Source: CBFIDE01 sp965661265
GTDB taxonomy: Bacteria > Bacteroidota > Bacteroidia > Flavobacteriales > Schleiferiaceae
Length of the DNA stretch: 28,458 bases
NCBI GenBank assembly: GCA_965661265.1
Contig: CBFIDE010000024.1
Location: 1 to 28,458, forward strand
Direction: 5' to 3'
The stretch's first letter is position 1. Every line of letters starts with the position of its first letter. A program made the position numbers and the translations under genes. Below, piece by piece: positions 16,970-23,428 of the stretch. A model generated the notes under the pieces. That model was not told the origin of the DNA, ran no database searches, and was given only the letters and a program-made list of their open reading frames with translations.

Positions 16970-17317
16970 ATTAAAAAAGTTCAAGTCATATTATTTTGTT
17001 TGATTCTCTGCTTCCCCTTGGTTGTTTTATCACAAGGACAGAGAGCTCAGGAATATTTTGACTCAGATAAATTTGACTACTACTTAAGAACAAATACCGA
17101 CAGCGCCTTTATTCTAGCCAGAGCTGATTATACCATTGCCAAAGAGAAAGGTGATAGTATATTAATTGCTAGAGCGATGGTAAACCTTGGAAGTTGCTAT
17201 CAAAATAGTGAAAATTATGATAAAGCTTTATCACTCTACTTTAAAGCAATGGCAATTTTCATGAAGGATTCTATAAATGAACAACTCATTCTAGACACAC
17301 ATTATAAGCCGGCTTAG
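16970..17317 (+). pseudogene. N-terminal remnant of a TPR-LytTR regulator (signal peptide plus TPR)
   Basis: Read from 16970 the frame gives IKKVQVILFCLILCFPLVVL followed by SQGQRAQEYF, a textbook secretion signal, but its first codon is ATT where ATG is expected. The only near-cognate start is a TTG at 17000 inside the hydrophobic core. After the signal come TPR-like helices (SILIARAMVNLGSCYQNSEN, YDKALSLYFKAMAIF). The frame ends at TAG 17315-17317 after a few non-conserved residues. The following bases encode a LytTR domain in another frame. Bacteroidota have periplasmic-TPR, one-helix, LytTR proteins that act as transcription regulators. Here the rest of the TPR, the membrane helix and the coiled coil are missing. 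I read this as a decayed gene with lost start, internal deletion and frameshift. Confidence 0.72.
17305..17316. repeat. 12-bp perfect palindrome at the TPR/LytTR junction
   Basis: TAAGCCGGCTTA reads the same on both strands. It contains the left-frame residues before its TAG and the TAA that opens the LytTR frame, so it sits exactly where the two gene pieces meet. A GC-rich palindrome is unusual in this AT-rich window. Confidence 0.6.
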
Positions 17318-17595
17318 AGAAAGTTTTGATTGACGATATGGTTTATGCCAAGGCATTTGATAATTATACAGAAATCTATACTTCAGAAAATAGCTATATG
17401 ACACCTCATACCCTAAAGTCAGTTACAGAGGTCTTGGGCTCAAACTTTTATAGAGTTCATAGAAGCTTTGTAATAAACTTCAATCAAATTAGTATTATTG
17501 CTTCTGATCATATTATATTGAAAGGCAACTTTAACGTGCCTATAAGCAGGACTTATAAGGATGATATTCTAAAGAAACTACCAAAAATATTATAA
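17308..17595 (+). pseudogene. C-terminal remnant: LytTR DNA-binding domain
   Basis: This frame opens right after a TAA at 17305-17307 and encodes AGLEKVLIDDMVYAKAFDNY, then TEIYTSENSYMTPHTLKSV, then FYRVHRSFVINFNQI and VPISRTYKDDILKKLPKIL. That is a nearly complete LytTR domain: the strand leading into YxxAxxNYxxI, the TLKSV helix, the FxRVHRSFVIN core and the IxLxxxxxVPISRxY end. LytTR domains bind direct-repeat promoter sites. The piece has no start of its own beyond a TTG (17326) or an internal ATG (17338). It is in a different frame from the TPR part, so it is probably the surviving tail of the same ancestral gene. It could still be made as an 80-90 residue protein, but I see no promoter. 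A strong terminator follows directly. Confidence 0.72.
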
Positions 17596-17597
17596 TA

Positions 17598-17625
17598 AAA
17601 AAGGGTCCCAATTGGGACCCTTTTT
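17598..17625. terminator. Bidirectional intrinsic terminator
   Basis: A 28-bp perfect palindrome: five A, GGGTCCC, AATT, GGGACCC, five T. The 7-bp GC-rich stem flanked by A and T runs works in either direction. It lies 2 nt after the LytTR stop and 4 nt before the stop of the convergent isomerase gene, so it serves both. It is the strongest terminator in the window. Confidence 0.92.
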
Positions 17626-17629
17626 CTTC

Positions 17630-18568
17630 TTAATTCACCTTGACCAAGAGAACATCAAATATTAACCATGCGTTTGGTGGAATAACTCCTCCAGCACCGG
17701 CCTCACCATAGGCTAAATGCGGTGGAATCACCAATCTAGCCTCTTGACCTTCAGTAAGCAATGAAATACCTTCATCCCATCCTGGAATTACTTGACCTGC
17801 TCCAATTTTAAAACTAATTGGTTCTCCGCGTTTAGAGCTATCATCAAAGGTAGAGCCGTTTAACAACATCCCTCTATAATGAACAGCAACGCTATCGCCC
17901 GCTTTTGGAGCTACGCCTTTACCATCCGCCTTATCCATTAGCTTATACTTTAAGCCAGTTTCAGTAGTTGTAAAGTCTTTAGTTAACTCATCTAACTTAG
18001 ATTCACCCTTCAATCTTTCTTCTTCTGAAGCCTTAATCAAATCTTCCATTTGGCCTTCAAAAATCTCTACTGCCTTGAAGTTGGTAGCTTCATCCCCTAC
18101 TCTAATTATTTCAAGCTTGTTCAGCATATCATCTTGAGCAATTCTATTAACAATATCTTGTCCTTCAATTACTTTTCCAAAAACAGTATGCTTATCATCT
18201 AACCAAGGAGTTTCTATATGCGTAATAAAGAATTGACTTCCGTTAGTTCCAGGACCAGCATTGGCCATAGATAATACTCCTGGAGCATCATGTCTTAATT
18301 CTTCATGAAACTCATCTGGAAAATTATATCCCGGGCCACCGGCTCCAGTTCCTTGAGGATCTCCTCCTTGAATCATGAAGTTATCAATAACTCTATGAAA
18401 CTTAAGACCATCATAATAAGGCTTACCCTTTTCTGCAGCAGTATTCTCTATTTCACCCTCTGCTAAGCCAATAAAATTAGCCACAGTCATAGGAGTCTTT
18501 TCATGCTCTAATTGTACAAGTATCTCCCCTTTTGAGGTATCAAACTTTGCGTAAATTCCGTTATTCAT
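17630..18568 (-). CDS. Two-domain peptidyl-prolyl isomerase (cyclophilin + FKBP), no signal peptide
   Basis: A 312-residue protein with an N-terminal cyclophilin domain (about 1-175) and a C-terminal FKBP domain (about 205-312). The cyclophilin part has FHRVI with the catalytic Arg, FMIQGGDPQGTGAGGPGY and NGSQFFIT. The FKBP part has VHYRGMLLNGSTFDDS, GAGQVIPGWDEG and IPPHLAYGE, with the pocket Tyr, Phe, Asp and Trp retained. Both active sites look intact, so it should catalyse proline cis-trans isomerisation. It begins MNNGIYAKFDTSKGEI with no signal sequence, unlike its paralogue 4 nt upstream, so it is predicted to be cytoplasmic. It is last in the nrnA operon and ends at the shared terminator. 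Confidence 0.93.
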   Translation of the reverse strand: MNNGIYAKFDTSKGEILVQLEHEKTPMTVANFIGLAEGEIENTAAEKGKPYYDGLKFHRVIDNFMIQGGDPQGTGAGGPGYNFPDEFHEELRHDAPGVLSMANAGPGTNGSQFFITHIETPWLDDKHTVFGKVIEGQDIVNRIAQDDMLNKLEIIRVGDEATNFKAVEIFEGQMEDLIKASEEERLKGESKLDELTKDFTTTETGLKYKLMDKADGKGVAPKAGDSVAVHYRGMLLNGSTFDDSSKRGEPISFKIGAGQVIPGWDEGISLLTEGQEARLVIPPHLAYGEAGAGGVIPPNAWLIFDVLLVKVN

Positions 18569-18572
18569 TTCT

Positions 18573-19646
18573 TTACTTTACTATTTCTATCATTTCCACG
18601 TCAAATATCAACCAAGCTGCAGGTGGTATTGTTCCTGGTACGCCTCTATCACCGTAAGCAAGATTAGCTGGAATGATAAATTTATATCTATCACCTACTT
18701 GCATTAATTGAATTCCTTCTTTCCATCCTTGGATTACTCTTGCTCCAGGGCCATATTCTAAAGTGAATGGCGCATAAGGTCTATTAGGATTGAATTTGTC
18801 ATTTTTCTTTGCCACTTCTTCTATAGAACTGTCAAATAAAGTACCATCGGCTAGGTAGCCAGCATAGTCTACTTTTACCTGCTGCCCGATAGTTGGCTTA
18901 GGCCCATTTCCTTTCTCAATTACTTTATAGTATAATCCTGATTCTGTTTTTGTAGCTCCATCTATCATACTTTCTAACTGACGCATAGTCTCAGCTTCAG
19001 CAGCTTCTTTCTCTAATTCAGCATTCTCAAGTTCTTGTTTAAATACGGCTGCGCCATCAAATGATTTTGCATCTGATCCAACTGCTATAATTTCAAGAGT
19101 TTCAATAACATCATTACCAACAATTGCGTTTACAATATCTTGACCTTTCACTACTTTACCGAAAACAGAATGCTTTCCATCTAGCCAAGGAGTCTCTTTG
19201 TGAGTAATGAAAAATTGACTACCATTAGTAGCAGGACCAGAATTAGCCATAGACAATATTCCAGCAGCATCATGCTTTAAACTAGGATCAAATTCATCAG
19301 CGAAGCTATACCCTGGACCACCAGAACCATTGCCCAAAGGATCTCCTCCTTGAATCATAAAATCTGGTATTACTCTATGAAACTTAAGTCCATCATAATA
19401 AGGCACACCTGCTTCTTTAGCAGTATTCTCAATTTTACCTTGAGCAAGACCTACAAAATTACCTACAGTTAAAGGAGTTTTCTTGTATTCAAGAGAAATC
19501 AAAATATCTCCCTTATTAGTGTGCATATTGGCATAAAGACCATCTTGCAATTCCATTTCTTCTCCATTAACGACAACTGCAGACTGAGAATTACAGCTGC
19601 TTAAAAAAAATAGGCTTAAGCCTAAAAGCATGATTAACTTTTTCAT
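18573..19646 (-). CDS. Two-domain peptidyl-prolyl isomerase lipoprotein (cyclophilin + FKBP)
   Basis: A 357-residue paralogue of the downstream gene with the same domain order, preceded by a lipoprotein signal MKKLIMLLGLSLFFLSSC (Cys18). The cyclophilin motifs are FHRVI, FMIQGGDPLGNGSGGPGY and NGSQFFIT. The FKBP part has VDYAGYLADGTLFDSS, GARVIQGWKEG and IPANLAYGDRG, with an insertion of about 15 residues after FDSS (EEVAKKNDKFNPNRPY). Both catalytic centres appear intact. It probably acts as a membrane-anchored folding factor for envelope proteins. It overlaps the GldI-like gene by ATGA. The close similarity and adjacency point to a tandem duplication in which one copy lost or gained the export signal. 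Confidence 0.93.
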   Translation of the reverse strand: MKKLIMLLGLSLFFLSSCNSQSAVVVNGEEMELQDGLYANMHTNKGDILISLEYKKTPLTVGNFVGLAQGKIENTAKEAGVPYYDGLKFHRVIPDFMIQGGDPLGNGSGGPGYSFADEFDPSLKHDAAGILSMANSGPATNGSQFFITHKETPWLDGKHSVFGKVVKGQDIVNAIVGNDVIETLEIIAVGSDAKSFDGAAVFKQELENAELEKEAAEAETMRQLESMIDGATKTESGLYYKVIEKGNGPKPTIGQQVKVDYAGYLADGTLFDSSIEEVAKKNDKFNPNRPYAPFTLEYGPGARVIQGWKEGIQLMQVGDRYKFIIPANLAYGDRGVPGTIPPAAWLIFDVEMIEIVK

Positions 19647-20176
19647 TTATCCTTTTTTACTTTATTGATTTCTAAAATTTCTATTTGGTACACTAAGGCA
19701 GTATAAGGAGGTACTCTGTTTTGATCTCCTGCTACGCCGTAGGCGAGGTGCGAAGGTAATATAAATAGACCTATTTGCCCAAGCGACATTTGCTTTAAAG
19801 CTTCGTGAATGCCAAGTATTTCATCCTGCTTATCCACCTTTAAAGCTTTAGGACCATTTTCATCAGATGAATAAATGCTATGTCCGTTTAAAAGTTCAAC
19901 ATTATAGGAATAAACTACGATGTCACCTGACTCAATTTGCAATGAATCGTTGGAGCTTGCTTCTAATTTTGAAAAGAGTCCGGTTCCAGATCTTTTAAAT
20001 TCTAGTCCTCTATCTTTTATATATAGTTCTATGCTCTCCCTTTCCATATCGATAATTGATTTTTGAACTTCAAACGCATCCTCTTTAGTTTTGAGCCCTT
20101 TTTCTATCGGAGTTACAGAATTTTCAGCGCATGAGAACACACTAAATAAAATCGCGAAAACGAAAAGCTTAGTCAT
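19643..20176 (-). CDS. GldI-like FKBP-type lipoprotein
   Basis: A 177-residue lipoprotein from the ATG at 20176: MTKLFVFAILFSVFSC, with Cys16 the lipidation site. A longer start at 20203 would put nine residues before this signal and increase overlap with nrnA, so it is disfavoured. The C-terminal half is FKBP-like (IVVYSYNVELLNGHSIYSS, LKQMSLGQIGLFILPSHLAY, NRVPPYTALVYQIEIL). GldI of Flavobacterium is a lipoprotein of this type needed for gliding and type IX secretion, and this is a candidate relative. Oddly, the usual FD after the GxxF turn and the Trp of VIPGW are replaced (HSIYSS, EILGIHEAL), so isomerase activity may be lost. It overlaps the nrnA end by 8 nt and is followed by ATGA coupling. 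Confidence 0.78.
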   Translation of the reverse strand: MTKLFVFAILFSVFSCAENSVTPIEKGLKTKEDAFEVQKSIIDMERESIELYIKDRGLEFKRSGTGLFSKLEASSNDSLQIESGDIVVYSYNVELLNGHSIYSSDENGPKALKVDKQDEILGIHEALKQMSLGQIGLFILPSHLAYGVAGDQNRVPPYTALVYQIEILEINKVKKDK

Positions 20177-21206
20177 TAAATGAGTTTTTAAGTTCAGCTT
20201 CATAATGAACGATATTGGTTTTGAATAATTGCAGGCACTCTTCTAATGGGATTTCTAGAGCACCGCCTGCTGCATTCTTATGTCCCCCTCCGCCAAAATG
20301 CTTACGTGCAAAAAGATTCACATCAAAATTTCCTTTAGACCTGAAACTCATTTTTATCATACCATCTCTGGGATACATGAATGCGGCACAAACATTTCCT
20401 TTGATAGAAAGACCGTAGTTTACAAAGCCTTCTGTATCGCCTCTTTTAAATTTCGCATCGATTAAATCTTGCTCCGTTAAATGCAGAAGAGCAACTCCTA
20501 AATCTTCAAACAGCTCCATTCTTTCTAAACATTTAGAAAGAAGTTTTAATCTATTTACTGAGTTAGTATCATAGATACGAGAGGAAATAATTTCAGGCCT
20601 AACCCCTATTTCCAATAAATCGGCTGCTACTTCATGAGTTTTACTTGTAGTAGCTGAATATTTAAAACCACCAGTGTCTGTTATAAGCCCTGTATAAAGA
20701 CACTCTGCACCTTCAAACTTTAAATGATTGTGCCACGAATTGGTTTTGATAAAATGAGCGATCATTTCACAAGTAGACGACATATCAGAATCTGAAATAG
20801 TAATAGAACTGAAATTATCAGGAAGTTGATGATGATCGATGGTTATTCCGGCGGTTCCTTTTTCAATGCAATTTGCTAAAGCCCCTTGCATGCTTCCAGA
20901 TCTCTTTAAACTATTGTAATCAAGATATATAATTAGATCAGTTGCATTTAAAATTGATGTGGCCTTCTCAACATTATTTTCAAAGTCTATGACTTGATCA
21001 ATGCCATTCATCCAATCTAAAAAGGTTGGAAAAGCACTAGGCACAATTACGGTAACATCTTTATTCAGTTCTTTCAGTACCTGAGCCAAACCCAATGAGC
21101 TTCCAATTGCATCTCCATCAGGATTAACGTGACATGTTATTACTATCGACTGAGCTAAATCAATAGCTTTTTTAGCCTCTTTAAGTATTTCTTTCTCTAC
21201 ATTCAT
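20169..21206 (-). CDS. nrnA: DHH-family phosphoesterase, NrnA-like oligoribonuclease/pAp phosphatase
   Basis: A 345-residue DHH/DHHA1 enzyme. NrnA-type members degrade very short RNAs and dephosphorylate 3'-phosphoadenosine 5'-phosphate (pAp), the by-product of sulfate transfer. Motifs visible are TCHVNPDGDAIGSSLG (His26, Asp30, Asp32 as metal ligands), IYLDYNSL, the name-giving DHH at 124-126 in TIDHHQLPD, LYTGLITDTGGF, and the DHHA1 substrate loop FGGGGHKNAAGG near the C-terminus. The ATG at 21206 is chosen; a TTG nine bases upstream falls inside a -7 element. It is the first gene of the operon with three isomerase-family genes and diverges from the UMF1 transporter. Confidence 0.9.
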   Translation of the reverse strand: MNVEKEILKEAKKAIDLAQSIVITCHVNPDGDAIGSSLGLAQVLKELNKDVTVIVPSAFPTFLDWMNGIDQVIDFENNVEKATSILNATDLIIYLDYNSLKRSGSMQGALANCIEKGTAGITIDHHQLPDNFSSITISDSDMSSTCEMIAHFIKTNSWHNHLKFEGAECLYTGLITDTGGFKYSATTSKTHEVAADLLEIGVRPEIISSRIYDTNSVNRLKLLSKCLERMELFEDLGVALLHLTEQDLIDAKFKRGDTEGFVNYGLSIKGNVCAAFMYPRDGMIKMSFRSKGNFDVNLFARKHFGGGGHKNAAGGALEIPLEECLQLFKTNIVHYEAELKNSFND

Positions 21207-21212
21207 AAGGGT

Positions 21213-21220
21213 CAAATATA
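21213..21220 (-). promoter_or_regulatory. Candidate -7 promoter element for nrnA operon
   Basis: Minus strand reads TATATTTG, a perfect TAnnTTTG match, ending only 6 nt before the nrnA ATG at 21206. If used, the transcript would have almost no leader. No clear -33 element is visible. Confidence 0.45.
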
Positions 21221-21237
21221 CATCATGGATATGGTTT

Positions 21238-21255
21238 AATACATTATAATGTATT
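21238..21255. promoter_or_regulatory. 18-bp perfect palindrome between nrnA and the UMF1 transporter
   Basis: AATACATTATAATGTATT is a perfect inverted repeat without spacer. It lies between the nrnA -7 element (21213-21220) and a 7-of-8 -7-like element, TATATTGG (21259-21266), that precedes the transporter ATG at 21271. Position and symmetry suggest an operator for a dimeric regulator acting on one or both divergent genes; no regulator is identified. Confidence 0.5.
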
Positions 21256-21270
21256 CTGTATATTGGCGCA

Positions 21271-22566
21271 ATGAAGAATAAAGTTCAAAATGCTTGGGCC
21301 TTTTATGATTGGGCCAACTCTGTCTATTCTCTGGTAATAAGCACAGCGGTATTCCCAATTTATTTTGAAGCTGTAACCAGAAATGCTTCTGAAGCCAATA
21401 CTGTTCAGTTTTTGGGATTTGAATTAATGAATTCCACGCTCTATAGCTATTCACTTAGTATTTCATTTATCATAGTTGCAATAATTTCTCCGATATTATC
21501 TGGGATTGCCGATCATACAGGTGCTAAGAAGCAATTCCTAAGATTCTTCTGCTACCTAGGAGCTATTTCATGTGGATTGTTATTTTTCTTTGTAGGTGAC
21601 AATATTGCATATGGTCTTGCAGCTAGTATTCTGGCTAGCATTGGCTTTTGGGGATCCTTGGTTTTCTACAATGCCTTCCTTCCGCAAATAGCTACTCCAA
21701 ATGAACAAGATAAGCTTAGTGCCAAAGGCTTCAGTCTAGGATATATCGGCAGCAGCTTACTTCTTATTTTTATTCTAATAATGACTCAGTATCCTGAAAG
21801 TTTTGGCTTTAGCGATACGCTTATGGCTACTAGAGCATCTTTTATACTTACTGGTATTTGGTGGTTAGCGTTTGGCCAATTGAGCCTTCACTACCTCCCT
21901 GATAATCAGTTTAAAAAGAAAGCGAGTAGAGATTATATTTGGAAAGGATTTGAGCAAATCAAGGCTGTAATTTCTAAACTTAAAGATCTTAAAAACTTAA
22001 GAAATTACCTTTACTCATACTTCTTGTTCAGTGTTGGCGTACAAACAGTTATCCTCTTGGCAAGTTTATTTGGAAGTGTAGAGCTAGAATTAGAAACATC
22101 CAAATTGATTACAACCATATTAATCATTCAGTTTGTTGGAATTGCCGGAGCTCTAATCTTTAGCAGATTAAGTCATAAAATCGGGAATCTTGGAGCATTA
22201 AAGCTGAGTATCGCAATTTGGGCCATTATATGTTTTGGAGCATTTACTCTTGACAAAAACGATACTAATATTGAAGTAAAGTTCTATTTGCTGGGCGCTA
22301 CGGTAGGTTTGGTAATGGGTGGAATACAATCTCTTGGAAGATCTACCTACTCAAAATTACTTCCAAAGGGAACTACAAATACTGCAAGTTTCTTTAGCTT
22401 TTATGATGTTACAGAAAAGATTGCAATTGTTATTGGAACTATTACTTATGGCTATCTAATCGACCTTACAGGCTCTATGACCATGAGTGTCCTCAGCTTG
22501 TCAATTTTCTTTGTCCTTGCATTTTTACAAATGCTCAGAGTAAAAAAGGGGGCTTATGTTTATTAA
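21271..22566 (+). CDS. UMF1-family (Atg22-like) major facilitator transporter
   Basis: A 431-residue membrane protein with about twelve hydrophobic segments and a soluble loop in the middle (about residues 210-245, KKKASRDYIWKGFEQIKAVI). The N-terminus VQNAWAFYDWANSVYSLVIS is the hallmark of the UMF1 branch of MFS permeases, related to yeast Atg22. LSGIADHTGAKKQF corresponds to the MFS loop 2-3 motif. Late blocks VMGGIQSLGRSTYSKLLP and ASFFSFYDVTEKIAIVIG are also characteristic. Substrates of bacterial members are not known to me; amino acid or small-metabolite export is plausible by analogy only. It is transcribed alone, opposite nrnA, and its stop overlaps that of the convergent OB-fold gene by TTAA. 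Confidence 0.9.
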   Translation: MKNKVQNAWAFYDWANSVYSLVISTAVFPIYFEAVTRNASEANTVQFLGFELMNSTLYSYSLSISFIIVAIISPILSGIADHTGAKKQFLRFFCYLGAISCGLLFFFVGDNIAYGLAASILASIGFWGSLVFYNAFLPQIATPNEQDKLSAKGFSLGYIGSSLLLIFILIMTQYPESFGFSDTLMATRASFILTGIWWLAFGQLSLHYLPDNQFKKKASRDYIWKGFEQIKAVISKLKDLKNLRNYLYSYFLFSVGVQTVILLASLFGSVELELETSKLITTILIIQFVGIAGALIFSRLSHKIGNLGALKLSIAIWAIICFGAFTLDKNDTNIEVKFYLLGATVGLVMGGIQSLGRSTYSKLLPKGTTNTASFFSFYDVTEKIAIVIGTITYGYLIDLTGSMTMSVLSLSIFFVLAFLQMLRVKKGAYVY

Positions 22567-22961
22567 TCGATACTACAATTATCCATTTGCACTTCATTAT
22601 AAATTAAATCATCATAGGCAGTAACTCTTCCCTTGATAGTTACAGACTGACCCACTTCAAACTGAGCGTCCATTTCTATCATATTACAAGAAATAGTCCC
22701 TCCATAATTAGTTGAAAGTAAAATTATATTTTCTCTAATTTCTGATATGATTCCTTCTACTTCTATTACTTCCGCTTTCGCGATATAAGTTTGCTCTGCA
22801 AGAGTTTGATCTTGCTGAAAAGCATTAAATAAGCTATCTGAACTAATTGTGGTATCAGCGCTTATTTTAGTAAAGTCGGTGTGTGGCTTTTGAAATACAT
22901 ATAAATAAGCAGCTCCTGCAATTATTACACCTACAACGGCTAAGTATAGAAATTTTTTCAT
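22563..22961 (-). CDS. Small membrane-anchored OB-fold (tRNA_anti-like) protein
   Basis: A 132-residue protein with an N-terminal hydrophobic anchor or signal (MKKFLYLAVVGVIIAGAAYL), a polar linker, and a C-terminal domain from about residue 58. The strand pattern there (AEVIEVEGIISEIREN, ILLSTNYGGTISCNM, FEVGQSVTIKGRVTAYDDLI) matches the tRNA_anti-like OB-fold family known in Bacteroidota. There is no lipobox cysteine after the anchor, so it is probably a periplasm-facing anchored protein. Function is unknown; the OB fold here more likely binds a protein or ligand than tRNA. It diverges from the cytochrome-like gene and converges with the transporter gene, sharing TTAA. Confidence 0.8.
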   Translation of the reverse strand: MKKFLYLAVVGVIIAGAAYLYVFQKPHTDFTKISADTTISSDSLFNAFQQDQTLAEQTYIAKAEVIEVEGIISEIRENIILLSTNYGGTISCNMIEMDAQFEVGQSVTIKGRVTAYDDLIYNEVQMDNCSID

Positions 22962-23001
22962 GATTATCTTTTATCTGTTAAAGTTAGAAAATTATTGCAA
23001 T

Positions 23002-23030
23002 TAATGTACATTAGTTGATTAATAATCAAC
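23002..23030. promoter_or_regulatory. Two abutting palindromes upstream of the cytochrome/YceI gene set
   Basis: TAATGTACATTA (23002-23013) is a perfect 12-bp palindrome. It is followed without gap by GTTGATTA-A-TAATCAAC (23014-23030), a perfect 8-bp inverted repeat around one base. The heptamer ACATTAG occurs at 23008-23014 and again at 23031-23037. The array ends 10 nt before the ATG at 23041, in the 79-nt divergent spacer, so it looks like a double operator. The second palindrome contains TTGAT and ATCAA half-sites like those of CRP/FNR-family regulators, but spaced by five instead of four bases. Confidence 0.5.
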
Positions 23031-23040
23031 ACATTAGAGA

Positions 23041-23418
23041 ATGAAGGATTTGGTCAAAATAAGTAGTCTTTTCTTAGTACTTATTTTATGTAGTCATTGT
23101 ACCACAAGAAACGAAGACGACATAGTTAGTACTGTCCAAAGTGATTGTGATACATTGGATGTTAAATATTCAACCAATATTAAAGCACTAATGTCCAACA
23201 ATTGTGCTTTGTCTGGCTGTCATATCGCTCCAGGTGCACAAAGTGGAATAGACTATTCTGTTTATGGCGATGTTAGAGCAAGCGCAATAAGTGGATCCTT
23301 AATGGGAAGAATAACAGGTGAAACTGGTCAAAGGATGAGACCTGGTGGGCCCTATTTAAGTGATTGTGAAGAAAGACAAATTGAGCTTTGGATATTAGAT
23401 GGAGCTCCTAATAATTAA
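23041..23418 (+). CDS. Small c-type cytochrome-like lipoprotein
   Basis: A 125-residue exported protein. The N-terminus MKDLVKISSLFLVLILCSHC is a signal with Cys17 or Cys20 as lipidation candidates. The mature part has C55-ALSG-C60-H61, a heme c attachment motif with four instead of two spacer residues, known from some multiheme cytochromes and common in small Bacteroidota envelope proteins. Downstream, QRMRPGGPYLSDCEERQIEL then WILDGAPNN resembles the MPPGG...WIxxGAP end of small monoheme domains, so Met99 could be the distal ligand. Two further cysteines (36 and 109) could pair. It leads a plus-strand gene set with YceI and DUF5777, overlapping the next possible start. Heme binding is inferred. 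Confidence 0.78.
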   Translation: MKDLVKISSLFLVLILCSHCTTRNEDDIVSTVQSDCDTLDVKYSTNIKALMSNNCALSGCHIAPGAQSGIDYSVYGDVRASAISGSLMGRITGETGQRMRPGGPYLSDCEERQIELWILDGAPNN

Positions 23419-23428
23419 AACTAAAAAG

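Noticed and set aside
20215..20465. Two plus-strand open frames opposite nrnA
   Set aside because: They cover the antisense of the DHHA1 glycine loop and have no homology pattern.
21236..21454. Minus-strand open frame over the start of the transporter gene
   Set aside because: It would span the operator-like palindrome and the antisense of the UMF1 signature; no support.
22994..23001. ATTGCAAT as a third palindrome of the operator array
   Set aside because: Eight AT-rich bases occur by chance; no extension outward.
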